Shown: positions 1 to 8,695 of the stretch, piece by piece
Position numbering within the stretch: the first letter of the stretch is position 1
Layout of the letters: the number at the start of each line of letters is the position of its first letter
Assembly (NCBI GenBank): GCA_949106495.1
Contig: CARYZD010000001.1
Location: 242,235-306,234, forward strand
Direction of reading: 5' to 3'
DNA: 64,000 bases
Source of the DNA: an uncultured Clostridia bacterium
GTDB lineage: Bacteria > Bacillota > Clostridia > TANB77 > CAG-465
Made by a program: the position numbers and the translations under genes
Notes under the pieces: model-generated
The model's input: only the letters and a program-made list of their open reading frames with translations
What the model was told of the DNA's origin: nothing
Databases searched by the model: none

Positions 1-948
1 TAAATATGCTACTATACAACATATTATTGTTACTACCCAAAATATTAATACAACAGTTGTTTCTTTATATCCACTTAATTCTAAATGATGATGAAAAGGT
101 GCCATTTTAAATAATCTTTTACCTTTTGTAGCTTTAAAATATATAACTTGTAACATAACTGAAATTGTATCTACTATACATACAAGTGCAACAATTGCAA
201 GATATAGTGGCATCTTTAAAATTATAGCTGTAATTGCAACAGCTCCTCCTAATGCAAGCGAACCTGTATCTCCCATAAATACTTTTGCAGGGTGCATATT
301 AAATAATAAGAAACCTATACAAGCCCCTACCACACTAGAACAAAATACTACCATTTCATAATTTTGTTGTCTTAATGCTTCTAACGTAAAGAATGTCATA
401 ATTATTGCAACAACTCCTGTTGCTAAACCATCAAGTCCATCAGTTAAGTTTACAGCATTTGTTGTACCAAGTAATATAAAAGCTGTAAATATTATAAACA
501 CTATTAATCCAAGTGATATTGGTTGATTAAATAAAGGAATAATAATTGATGTTCCCATATTAAATACAAATAGGTATAATCCTATAAGTATTGCAGTAAC
601 TATAAATAATCCTGCCATTTTCATTTTTGGTGACATTCCCTCTGGATCTTTTAAAATCAACTTTTTAAAATCATCTAAAAATCCTATTAAACCATAGCCA
701 AAAATTGCAATCATTGGTAACACCAAAATAGGATAGTCCTTTACAAAAAATCCTAAAATTGTAGTAACAACTAATATAATTACAATTCCTCCCATAATTG
801 GAGTTCCATTTTTTTGTAAATGTGACTTTGGTCCATCATCTCTTACCACTTGACCTATTTTCTTCTTTTTAAGTATTGGTACAACAATACTTCCAAGTAT
901 CACTGTTGCAATAAAAGAAACAAATAATAATGTTGTTTGTATGTTCAT
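1..948 (-). CDS. mraY: Phospho-N-acetylmuramoyl-pentapeptide transferase, C-terminus cut by window edge
   Basis: This polytopic membrane enzyme transfers phospho-MurNAc-pentapeptide from UDP to undecaprenyl phosphate, making lipid I on the inner face of the membrane. The 316 codons present contain the family hallmarks: the LDDFKK acidic motif, NAVNLTDGLDGLA, MGDTGSLALGG and the late HHHLE motif, spread among many hydrophobic segments. The ATG lies behind an AAGGAGAT ribosome binding site. The reading frame runs off position 1, so only the last few residues are missing. It follows murE after 14 bases and is the last visible gene of the dcw operon. Identification is secure from the motifs and the neighbours. 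Confidence 0.96.
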   Translation of the reverse strand, partial: MNIQTTLLFVSFIATVILGSIVVPILKKKKIGQVVRDDGPKSHLQKNGTPIMGGIVIILVVTTILGFFVKDYPILVLPMIAIFGYGLIGFLDDFKKLILKDPEGMSPKMKMAGLFIVTAILIGLYLFVFNMGTSIIIPLFNQPISLGLIVFIIFTAFILLGTTNAVNLTDGLDGLATGVVAIIMTFFTLEALRQQNYEMVVFCSSVVGACIGFLLFNMHPAKVFMGDTGSLALGGAVAITAIILKMPLYLAIVALVCIVDTISVMLQVIYFKATKGKRLFKMAPFHHHLELSGYKETTVVLIFWVVTIICCIVAYL

Positions 949-962
949 CTTTATCTCCTTGT

Positions 963-2426
963 TTATTGAATATTTTTATCTGGCATCTCTTCAGCTATTT
1001 TTCTAATGATTTCTTTATCATCAAAATATAACTTTTTACCATTTTCAACTTCTTGATAGTTTTCATGACCTTTACCAGCAATTATAATTACATCACTTTT
1101 CCATGCAATTCTCATTGCAAATTTGATTGCTTGACGTCTATTTTCAATTGATTTATATAAACCTCTTGTTTGCTTCATTCCAGATTCAATATCTGCAATA
1201 ATTTCATTTGGTTTTTCATCTCTTGGATTATCTGTAGTAATTACAGTAAAATCTGCAAGTCTTCCTGATATTTCTCCCATCATAGCTCTTTTTTCTTTAT
1301 CCCTGTTACCACCACAACCAAATACACAAATTATTCTTCCTTTAGTATATCTTTTAGCAGAAGATAAAATTGCCTCTAAACTTGCTGGTGTATGTGCATA
1401 ATCTACAATAACAGTAAATGTTTTATTTAATTCTATAACTTCATTTCTTCCTGGAACTCTTAATGCTCCTAATGCTCCACAAATTGCATCCATTTGAGCT
1501 CCAAATAAGCTACAAACACCAATTGCTGCTAAAGCATTATATACTGTAAATCTTCCTGGAATATTTATCTTTATTGTTTCAAGCATTTTATTTACATACA
1601 TTTTAAATTCTACATAAGATGGATTAACTCTAATATCTGTAGCTGTTAAATCCACTGCATTATCTAAACCATATGTTGCTTTTTTTATATCTATCATTTT
1701 AAGTAATCTTGGAGCATATATATCATCACCATTAATTATTGCAAAGTCTGACATTTTAAATAATTTTGACTTTGCATTTAAATAATTATCCATTGTTTTA
1801 TGGAAATCTAAATGGTCCTCAGATAAATTAGTAAATACTCCAACTATAAATTTTAATCCATATACTCTATTTAATTCTAAGGCATGTGATGAAACCTCCA
1901 TAACAACATATTCCATTCCAGCATCAACCATTCTTGATAGTAATGATTGTAAGTCTAAAGACTCTGGAGAAGTTCTTATTGACTCTTCTTTAACATCTCC
2001 ATATGTATTACAAATAGTACCAATCATACCAATCTTTTTACCAGACGCAAGCATTATATCTCTAATCATATATGTAGTTGTTGTTTTTCCCTTAGTTCCA
2101 GTAACACCTATTATTTTTAATTTCCTTGCAGGATTACCATAATAAGTTGCAGACATAGTAGCAAGTGCTATTCTTGAATCTTCTACTTTTATATATGTAA
2201 TTCCCTCTCTTTTTTCTACTTCATCTTGAAATACTACTGCTACTGCTCCATTTTTTATAGCAGCATCAATATAGTTATTTCCATTTTCTCTATATCCGTT
2301 TATTGCAACAAATATATCTCCTTCTTTAATTTTTTTTGAATCATACTCAATTTTATTAATTTCTTTACTTGTATCTCCACTAATTTCAACATTTGTTAAA
2401 TTTTCTAATAAATATTGTAAAAGCAT
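963..2426 (-). CDS. murE: UDP-MurNAc-tripeptide synthetase MurE
   Basis: This cytoplasmic ATP-dependent ligase adds the third stem-peptide residue to UDP-MurNAc-L-Ala-D-Glu. The 487-residue length is normal. The ATP-binding loop GTKGKTTTT is at about residues 110-118, and DNPRDEKP is at about 399-406. The Arg of DNPR is the known signature for meso-diaminopimelate rather than lysine, so I infer a DAP-type wall. The ATG follows a GGAGG site. It lies between the PBP gene and mraY on the same strand, in the normal dcw order. Lys in place of the more common Asn in GTNGKTT is a variation in the nucleotide loop that I think is common in Clostridia. Confidence 0.96.
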   Translation of the reverse strand: MLLQYLLENLTNVEISGDTSKEINKIEYDSKKIKEGDIFVAINGYRENGNNYIDAAIKNGAVAVVFQDEVEKREGITYIKVEDSRIALATMSATYYGNPARKLKIIGVTGTKGKTTTTYMIRDIMLASGKKIGMIGTICNTYGDVKEESIRTSPESLDLQSLLSRMVDAGMEYVVMEVSSHALELNRVYGLKFIVGVFTNLSEDHLDFHKTMDNYLNAKSKLFKMSDFAIINGDDIYAPRLLKMIDIKKATYGLDNAVDLTATDIRVNPSYVEFKMYVNKMLETIKINIPGRFTVYNALAAIGVCSLFGAQMDAICGALGALRVPGRNEVIELNKTFTVIVDYAHTPASLEAILSSAKRYTKGRIICVFGCGGNRDKEKRAMMGEISGRLADFTVITTDNPRDEKPNEIIADIESGMKQTRGLYKSIENRRQAIKFAMRIAWKSDVIIIAGKGHENYQEVENGKKLYFDDKEIIRKIAEEMPDKNIQ

Positions 2427-2484
2427 AATAAGCCTCCATTCTGATAAAATATTATATCACAATTACATATTACATGCAAATATA

Positions 2485-4665
2485 CTATGGTAACTCACTT
2501 AAATCGTCAACACACTTAATTGTAACAATTGATCCTCTTTCTATCTGTTCATTAGGAGTAACATCTTGTGTTAAAACATAACCTGTTCCTTCTACCCTAA
2601 CATTTAATCCAGCATTTTTAAATATATTTATAGCCTCGTTTGCTGACTTATTTCTTACATCTGGTACTCCTGATTTTTGAGATTCATCTCCTTCTTTATA
2701 TGTCATTATAACAGAGCCTGGCTCTAAAGATGCACCAGATTTTGGTACTTGTTTACTTATAATTGTATCATCTGCAAATTCAGAAGATATATTTAGTTCA
2801 AATCCACTTTCACTTGCAATTTGTCTTGCTTCTGCATATGTTTTACCTGTAATATTTGGTACAACAACTTCATTATTTTCTGTTTCTGATACAGCATAAT
2901 CTGTTTGTACATCTAAATATTTTAAAACTTCATCAATAATTGAACCAACTACTGGGCCACAAAGTGTTGCTCCACCATGTCCAGATGGTCCCTTAGGATC
3001 ATATAAATTCATTGTAACAACTATTTCTGGATTACTTGCAGGCCCAATTCCTACAAAACCAGCAAGATATTTTGTATTATCTCCTCTTCCATTTTCACCT
3101 GTAGCTGTTTTACCTGCTATTTGATAATCTGATATTTTAGCAGATTTTGCTGTTCCTAAATTAACTGTATCTACTAAAGCACTCATTATATTTGATGCTG
3201 TAGTTTCTGACATTATTTGTTTTAGTACTTTGGACTCTATCTGCTCATCATAATTTCCAGAATTACTTTTTATTTCACGAACAATATATGGCTGAACTAA
3301 ATATCCACCATTTGCAACAGCGCAATAATTTACAGCTGTTTGAAGTGTTGTAATCTGAATTGTTTGACCAAAAGATGATGTAGCAAGGTCAACTTCTGTC
3401 ATAGCATTTTCATTATGCATTATACCTGTAGCCTCACCTGGCAAATCAATACCAGTTCTAGAATCTAGATTAAATGCTCTAATATATTCCATAAATTTTG
3501 CAATACCCATTTTTTGTGATACTTGCATAAAAACTGGGTTACAAGAATTCATTATTCCCTCTCTTAATGATTCACTACCATGTGGGTTATAATATCTCCA
3601 GCATTTTATATCCCAAGTTCCTACTTTAACTTTTCCTGAACAATAAAATAACTTATCATCAATATTTACTATATTTTCTTCTAATGCTGCAACTGATGTT
3701 ATAAGTTTAAATGTTGAACCAGGCTCTTGTGTATCTGATATTGCTTTATTTCTCCACATTTGATTTAATGCTTCGCTTTTTTCTGATGAGCTCATATTTT
3801 CCCATGAATCTTTTAGCTCTTGAGTATTTGGTGTAAATGGTTCATTTGAATCAAAAGTAGGATAATTAGCCATTCCTAAAACTTCACCTGTTGAAGGTCT
3901 CATGACAATTATACTACCATATTGAGCTATATTTTCTTCTACAGCTTTACTTAAATATTTCTCTATAATTGCCTGAATTGATGCATCAATTGTTAGAACA
4001 ACATCTTTTCCATCTTCTGCTGCTATATATTGTTCTTGTGTAAATGGAGTTTCTCTTCCTCCTCCATCAAAACTTGCAACTATTTTACCAGGATTACCTG
4101 ATAAATCTTTGTCATAATACGCCTCAACTCCTGCAAGACCTTGATTATCTGTTCCTACAAATCCTAAAACATGAGATAATAATGTGCCATATGGATAAAC
4201 TCTAAGCATATCTTCATCTACACTTATTCCTGTTATTTCATTCTTACTTATATATCTTAATAACTCCTCAGCTTTAGCTTGCTCAACTTTTGTTGCAATA
4301 GTTATACTAGATACATTCTTTTTTAATTTCTTCAAAATCTCTTCTTTATCTAGTTCTAATATATCTGCTAAATTTTGTGCTATTTCTTCTTTTTTGTCTT
4401 TTTTTACACTATTTGGAACTGCTGTAACAATGTTAGTTGATATACTTTGAGCAAGTATTCTTTCTCCAGTTGTATCATATATTGTTCCTCTTTTGGCTTC
4501 AACACTTTTACTTCTTGTTTGCTGACTATAAGCTTTTTGAGAGTAATAATCTGATTTAATTACTTGTATAAATAAAAGTCTACATAGTAAAATAACTACA
4601 ACACCCATACATGCTGTAAGCATAAATAATACTCTTTTTTTAGTGCTAATACTTACATATGGCAC
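2485..4665 (-). CDS. Class B penicillin-binding protein with two PASTA domains (SpoVD/PBP2 type)
   Basis: This is a peptidoglycan transpeptidase anchored by one N-terminal membrane helix, acting in septal or spore-cortex wall synthesis. Visible motifs are STFK (about residue 316, acylated Ser), SCN (about 372) and KTAT (about 516), the last in place of the usual K[ST]G[ST]. Two PASTA domains fill the C-terminus (about 595-660 and 668-726). I chose the GTG at 4665 because AAAGAGGTGA stands five bases upstream. An in-frame codon at 4707 would add 14 unlikely residues with no good site. It lies between ftsL and murE. Whether it is the division PBP or SpoVD cannot be settled from sequence alone. 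Confidence 0.92.
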   Translation of the reverse strand: MPYVSISTKKRVLFMLTACMGVVVILLCRLLFIQVIKSDYYSQKAYSQQTRSKSVEAKRGTIYDTTGERILAQSISTNIVTAVPNSVKKDKKEEIAQNLADILELDKEEILKKLKKNVSSITIATKVEQAKAEELLRYISKNEITGISVDEDMLRVYPYGTLLSHVLGFVGTDNQGLAGVEAYYDKDLSGNPGKIVASFDGGGRETPFTQEQYIAAEDGKDVVLTIDASIQAIIEKYLSKAVEENIAQYGSIIVMRPSTGEVLGMANYPTFDSNEPFTPNTQELKDSWENMSSSEKSEALNQMWRNKAISDTQEPGSTFKLITSVAALEENIVNIDDKLFYCSGKVKVGTWDIKCWRYYNPHGSESLREGIMNSCNPVFMQVSQKMGIAKFMEYIRAFNLDSRTGIDLPGEATGIMHNENAMTEVDLATSSFGQTIQITTLQTAVNYCAVANGGYLVQPYIVREIKSNSGNYDEQIESKVLKQIMSETTASNIMSALVDTVNLGTAKSAKISDYQIAGKTATGENGRGDNTKYLAGFVGIGPASNPEIVVTMNLYDPKGPSGHGGATLCGPVVGSIIDEVLKYLDVQTDYAVSETENNEVVVPNITGKTYAEARQIASESGFELNISSEFADDTIISKQVPKSGASLEPGSVIMTYKEGDESQKSGVPDVRNKSANEAINIFKNAGLNVRVEGTGYVLTQDVTPNEQIERGSIVTIKCVDDLSELP

Positions 4666-4757
4666 AAAATTCACCTCTTTTCTTATAAAGAATAATAACC
4701 AAGACAAATCAAGTCCTACTACATAATACTTTAAATTTGCCCTGGTTATTCATAAAT

Positions 4758-5261
4758 TTATAAAAATATTCCTTTAATATAATTAATAATCTTATCCCAA
4801 AAAGTAGTTTCTTGATTTACTTGTACCTTATTAATTGACTCAGAAGTATCAATATAAACTGTTTGATTACTATCCGCTTTCTTCATTCCTAACTGTTGTT
4901 TAGCATATGCTTCTATAGCATTTAAATCTGTATTTTGATCTACTGCTATTTGTGATGTTGCAGCTTCTGAAGAAACAATATCAAGAGTATTCATTAATCC
5001 TTGAACTTCTAAGTTCTTTTCATTAATTAAGCTAAATCTATAAGTAATTATCATTGACATAGTAAATCCACAAAGTATAAATGCCACCATAGAAACATTT
5101 TTTCTTCTTTGTTCTTGTTGTCTTTTTAGACTATTTTGTCTGACAAGATTTCTTCTTACAGCAGTTTTAGTATTTCTTCTAGGTATGTCTTCTTTAGGTA
5201 ATATCTTTCTTGCTGCAGAGCCATCTTCATAATACATATTATTGATTTTTCTGGCTGGCAT
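4758..5261 (-). CDS. ftsL: FtsL/DivIC-like septum formation protein
   Basis: This small bitopic division protein would belong to the FtsL-DivIB-DivIC complex that recruits and activates the septal PBP and FtsW. The 167 residues have a basic cytoplasmic tail (1-55), one membrane helix (about 56-76), and an extracellular segment ending in IEAYAKQQLGM, which resembles the conserved end of FtsL/DivIC proteins (IEKxAREKLGM). The C-terminus runs to a hydrophobic end. The ATG follows AAAGAGGTGAAAG. The position between rsmH and the class B PBP is where ftsL is expected. FtsL diverges strongly in sequence, so the call rests on topology, the end motif and position. Confidence 0.85.
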   Translation of the reverse strand: MPARKINNMYYEDGSAARKILPKEDIPRRNTKTAVRRNLVRQNSLKRQQEQRRKNVSMVAFILCGFTMSMIITYRFSLINEKNLEVQGLMNTLDIVSSEAATSQIAVDQNTDLNAIEAYAKQQLGMKKADSNQTVYIDTSESINKVQVNQETTFWDKIINYIKGIFL

Positions 5262-5329
5262 CTATACTTTCACCTCTTTTCTTTTAATACCACTTTTTAC
5301 TACCAATTTACTACGTCAAAACTACATTT

Positions 5330-6268
5330 TTACTTTATTATTCTCTCAAAAACACGAAGTTTAGCACTTCTTGCTCTTGGATTTTCTTTAAGTTCCTCAT
5401 CATTTGATACAATAGGTTTCTTATTTACAATTTTTCCATATGATTTATAATTACATACACATACTGGAAAATCTTTTGGACATGTACATCTTCCTTGCAT
5501 TTCCTCATATTCATGTTTAACAATTTTATCTTCTAATGAATGAAATGTAATTATAGCAAGTCTTCCACCATCACTCAAAGATAAAATACTATCTATAACA
5601 GCTTGTTTAAGTTTTTCAAGTTCTTGATTTACTTCTATTCTTATAGCTTGAAACACTCTTTTAGCTGGATGTTGCTTTTCATTTAAAGCTTTACCTGGCA
5701 TTGCAGACTTAATTATATCTACAAGTTCAAAAGTAGTCTCAATTTTTTTAATTTCTCTTTCCTTACATATTTTCCTTGCAATAGACTTAGAATATTTTTC
5801 TTCACCATAATCTAAAAATATTCTATATAACTCATCTTCTGAATAATTATTTACCACTTCAAATGCAGATATTTTGTCTTCCCTATTCATTCTCATATCA
5901 AGCTTTGCATCATGCATATAACTAAATCCTCTATCTGCTTCATCTAATTGATAAGACGAAACTCCTAAATCTAGTAATATCCCATCAACACTATTAACAT
6001 TTAATTCTTTTAAAATATTAATTATATTTGCATGATTATCATGGACAGTGATAAAATTATTAAACTCAGATAGTTTTTGAGTTGCAGCTTTTATTGCATC
6101 TGTATCTCTATCTATTCCAATTAGTGTTCCTGTTCCATTAAGTTCTCTCAAAATATGATATGAATGTCCTCCGCCTCCTAAAGTGCCATCCACATATATG
6201 CACTCAGGTCTAATATTTAAATTTTCTATACATTCATTTAATAATACTGACTTATGTTTAAATTCCAT
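5330..6268 (-). CDS. rsmH: 16S rRNA (cytosine1402-N4)-methyltransferase RsmH
   Basis: This SAM-dependent enzyme (formerly MraW) methylates N4 of C1402 in the ribosomal P site. The 312-residue length is typical. The SAM-binding motif VDGTLGGGGH is at 26-35, LDLGVSSYQLD is in the middle, and the conserved RVFQAIRIEVN and ITFHSLED segments follow. The Cys-rich CTCPKDFPVCVC stretch before the basic end is common in Firmicute RsmH. It follows mraZ by about 100 bases, a leader that contains a twice-repeated A-rich segment but no terminator. It is the second gene of the dcw operon. Confidence 0.97.
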   Translation of the reverse strand: MEFKHKSVLLNECIENLNIRPECIYVDGTLGGGGHSYHILRELNGTGTLIGIDRDTDAIKAATQKLSEFNNFITVHDNHANIINILKELNVNSVDGILLDLGVSSYQLDEADRGFSYMHDAKLDMRMNREDKISAFEVVNNYSEDELYRIFLDYGEEKYSKSIARKICKEREIKKIETTFELVDIIKSAMPGKALNEKQHPAKRVFQAIRIEVNQELEKLKQAVIDSILSLSDGGRLAIITFHSLEDKIVKHEYEEMQGRCTCPKDFPVCVCNYKSYGKIVNKKPIVSNDEELKENPRARSAKLRVFERIIK

Positions 6269-6368
6269 TTTTACCTCGTTTTAATACTGTATTTAGTTTT
6301 TTTTTATCTTTTGTTCATTATTTTTTTTATCTTTTGTTTATAAACAGTTTTTTCTTTTGTAATATATC

Positions 6369-6800
6369 CTAAATGCCTAAATTTGACATTTGAGATGCAA
6401 TTTGTGAAACATTAAGAGAATCTGATGTAGTATAACTATCCCAATTAGAACTGTCCCAAATTTCAGCTCTTGTAGATACTCCAACTATAACAACATCTTT
6501 TTTTATTCCTGCATAATCTCTTAATACTTGTGGTATATTAATTCTTCCTTGCTTATCTACTTCACATTCTGCAGCACCTGCAAAGAAAAATCTCATAAAA
6601 CTTCTAGCATCATTATTTGTTAGAGGTAATTCCTTTAATTTATTTTCAAATGTTTCCCATTCTTGTTTTGAATACATAAACAAGCAGTTATCTAAACCTT
6701 TTGTGATAACAAAAGATTGACCTAAATCTCCTCTAAATTTTGAAGGAACACTTACTCTTCCTTTGGTATCAACATTGTGTCTATATTCACCTAGTAACAT
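6369..6800 (-). CDS. mraZ: Transcriptional regulator MraZ
   Basis: MraZ is the DNA-binding protein encoded first in dcw operons. It forms a ring and represses its own promoter in species where it was studied. The 143 residues starting MLLGEYRHNVDTKGRV contain two SpoVT/AbrB-like halves, each with the DxKGR pattern (VDTKGRVSVPSKF and VDKQGRINIPQVL). I chose the ATG at 6800, behind AAAGAGGTGAG. A longer frame to 6878 would read through the promoter and operator and add 26 residues foreign to the family. Three direct AGTGG repeats just upstream are the probable operator. Confidence 0.96.
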   Translation of the reverse strand: MLLGEYRHNVDTKGRVSVPSKFRGDLGQSFVITKGLDNCLFMYSKQEWETFENKLKELPLTNNDARSFMRFFFAGAAECEVDKQGRINIPQVLRDYAGIKKDVVIVGVSTRAEIWDSSNWDSYTTSDSLNVSQIASQMSNLGI

Positions 6801-6816
6801 TTGACTCACCTCTTTT

Positions 6817-6841
6817 CCACTGTTTACCACTGCATACCACT
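6817..6841 (-). promoter_or_regulatory. MraZ-type operator: three AGTGG direct repeats
   Basis: Read on the minus strand, AGTGG occurs three times at an exact 10-base period (complement CCACT at 6817-6821, 6827-6831 and 6837-6841), just upstream of the mraZ ribosome binding site. MraZ of other bacteria binds short GTG- or TGGG-containing direct repeats at 10-base spacing upstream of mraZ. The match in position, period and core supports an autoregulatory site. Confidence 0.75.
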
Positions 6842-6850
6842 TCACATTTA

Positions 6851-6878
6851 TTCTATTATAAATAGAAATAAAAATCAA
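6851..6878 (-). promoter_or_regulatory. Probable promoter of the dcw operon
   Basis: On the minus strand TTGATT (6873-6878) and TAGAAT (6851-6856) are separated by 16 bases. A TATAAT overlaps slightly upstream (6855-6860). Transcription would start near 6844, placing the three AGTGG repeats right at or after the start, as expected for repression by MraZ. Confidence 0.45.
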
Positions 6879-7153
6879 TAGTTTTAAAAGAAAAATAATG
6901 AAAAAAATATCAAAAACAGAGTGCTTTAAAAACTATTAGTTTACTTAATTAGTCAAAAATCTAACAGATTTTATGTTACAAAAAAAATCAACTAAAACAC
7001 TATAAATTTAGAAAGTAGTTTTTAAATTAATTTTATCTTCGTTTTTATTTAACATAAATTTGTATGCTTATAGTAATGTTTTTGAAACAGACTATAGAAA
7101 AATTATATTATACTAACTACTCTAAATTTTATAACATTTTAGTTAAATTTTTA
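6879..7153. other. Gene-free stretch between mraZ and the cysteine desulfurase
   Basis: About 275 very AT-rich bases hold the dcw promoter at the left end. An 11-base inverted repeat (TTTAAAAACTA at 6925-6935, complement at 7016-7026) is also present. I see no gene, RNA or convincing terminator in the rest. Confidence 0.5.
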
Positions 7154-8278
7154 TTATACTTTATTTATTTTCTTTATACTTGATTTAATAACAGATACTA
7201 ATTTTTCCATTTCATAAAAACTATTATCATGTGATAAACTTATTCTGATGCCTGATTTTTCCTTTCCAATACATTTTAAAACATGAGATATATCTGTATT
7301 ATTAGAATTACATGCACTACCTGTAGAAACAAAAATTTTATTCATTTCAAGAAATAGTTTTAGTTCATCTGAATCTATACCATTAATAGAAAAATTTAAA
7401 TTACTGCATACCCTATTTTCTATGTCTCCATTTATTTGAAAACCAGGAATACAACTTAATTTACAAACTAAATAATCTCTTAATCTTTTTTCAATTTCAT
7501 TATTTCTATTCATGTTACAGTTTGTATTAACTAAAGCTTCTGCCATTCCAACAATTCCTGCAACATTTTCTGTACCAGGTCTAATACCGCATTCTTGATG
7601 TCCACCATTTAATAAATTCTTAACATTTACTCCTTTTTTTAAATATAATGCTCCTACTCCTTTTGGTCCATTAAACTTATGTGCTGATAGACTTAGTGCA
7701 TCAAATTTTGAAGCATCAATTTTTATATGTGGAACTGCTTGAACCGCATCTGTGTGAAACAGTATTCCTCTTTCTCTTGCTAGATTTGCAATTTCATCTA
7801 CATTTTGTATTGTCCCAATTTCGTTATTTACATACATAATAGATATTAAAATTGTATCGCTTCTTATTGCCTCTTTAATTTTTTCAATATCTATTAATCC
7901 ATTATTCTCTATATCTACATATGTAACTTCAAATCCTTCTTCCTCAAGTTGTTTACAAGTATTTAATACTGCTAAATGTTCAAATTTAGATGTAATAATA
8001 TGTCTTCCTCTGCTTTTATTTTCTTTTGCTATACCACAAATACATATATTATCTGCCTCTGTTCCAGAGCCTGTAAAATATATCTCTTCTGGTAATACAT
8101 TTAAACATCTAGCTATTTTTTCTCTTGATTTTTCAATTGCCTTTTTAGATATTTGTCCCAGTTCATAAAGTGTAGATGCATTACCATAGTAATCTCTTAA
8201 ATATGGCATCATTTTTGAAAGAACACAACTATCTAATTTAGTAGTAGAACTATTATCTAAATATATATAATTATTCAT
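7154..8278 (-). CDS. NifS/IscS-like cysteine desulfurase
   Basis: This PLP enzyme converts cysteine to alanine and passes the persulfide sulfur to Fe-S cluster assembly or tRNA thiolation. The 374 residues show the N-terminal YLDNSSTT motif, the PLP-lysine region SLSAHKFNGPKG (Lys at about 200) and the loop STGSACNS with the catalytic Cys at about 321. The ATG follows AGGAGGTTTAAAAT. It stands alone: no IscU, ThiI or MnmA neighbour is visible, so its sulfur acceptor cannot be told. The loop length around the Cys fits the NifS/IscS group better than SufS. Confidence 0.92.
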   Translation of the reverse strand: MNNYIYLDNSSTTKLDSCVLSKMMPYLRDYYGNASTLYELGQISKKAIEKSREKIARCLNVLPEEIYFTGSGTEADNICICGIAKENKSRGRHIITSKFEHLAVLNTCKQLEEEGFEVTYVDIENNGLIDIEKIKEAIRSDTILISIMYVNNEIGTIQNVDEIANLARERGILFHTDAVQAVPHIKIDASKFDALSLSAHKFNGPKGVGALYLKKGVNVKNLLNGGHQECGIRPGTENVAGIVGMAEALVNTNCNMNRNNEIEKRLRDYLVCKLSCIPGFQINGDIENRVCSNLNFSINGIDSDELKLFLEMNKIFVSTGSACNSNNTDISHVLKCIGKEKSGIRISLSHDNSFYEMEKLVSVIKSSIKKINKV

Positions 8279-8326
8279 ATTTTAAACCTCCTATTTTATT
8301 TTATGAATAATTACTTGTTTAGTGAA

Positions 8327-8375
8327 TATAAAAAGGATGCCCTATAATTAAAGCACCCTTTTTATATTTAATTTA
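8327..8375 (-). terminator. Hairpin terminator upstream of the desulfurase gene
   Basis: An AAAAAGGATGC arm pairs with GCACCCTTTTT across a short loop, with one mismatch, and is followed by T-rich sequence on either strand. It would end transcripts from the decayed YhcG gene on the right. Confidence 0.6.
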
Positions 8376-8409
8376 AATAACTTTAGTCTTTTAATCTTTT
8401 TGTTATTTC

Positions 8410-8657
8410 TTATGGTGATGGTAATAAATCTTTCATCTGCTTTGGTAATGTATTACTCTAGTCCAGCTAAATTCTGCCACTAATGGTGTCAGAATTTTAT
8501 TATCTTTATATTCTATATAAAAATTTCTCATTCTCCATAGATTCCTTGCAAAAAATCCTTTAACTTCTGGAAACTCTCTTTTAAGTTCTTCTGCTAATTT
8601 GTAAATATGTTTATCACATTTTTGTGTACTTTTCATCGTAGATTTCGACAAATTCAT
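8410..8657 (-). pseudogene. Remnant of a YhcG (DUF1016) family gene
   Basis: A 74-codon frame carries LAEELKREFPEVKGF and RNLWRMRNFYIEY, then LTPLVAEFSWT. This order is characteristic of the N-terminal domain of YhcG/DUF1016 proteins, which are normally about 340 residues with a C-terminal PD-(D/E)xK nuclease domain. Here the reading frame stops directly after this domain. In another frame the same stretch continues as PKQMKDLLPSP and stops at 8410, which resembles a family C-terminus. I infer an internal deletion plus a frameshift that removed the nuclease domain. A small functional protein is possible but unlikely. Confidence 0.7.
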
Positions 8658-8695
8658 GTATTTAATTCAATATTATACACAACCTTGCCCAATAA

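Noticed and set aside
4666..4707. A longer N-terminus for the class B PBP
   Set aside because: The extra 14 residues have no ribosome site, while the GTG at 4665 has AAAGAGGTGA at ideal spacing.
6297..6339. A twice-repeated TTTTTTTATCTTTTGTT between mraZ and rsmH
   Set aside because: It is low-complexity sequence in a short leader, with no stem, operator-like symmetry or terminator.
6925..7026. An 11-base inverted repeat upstream of mraZ as a possible mobile-element end
   Set aside because: It is too short and AT-rich to mean much, with no target duplication and no coding content inside.
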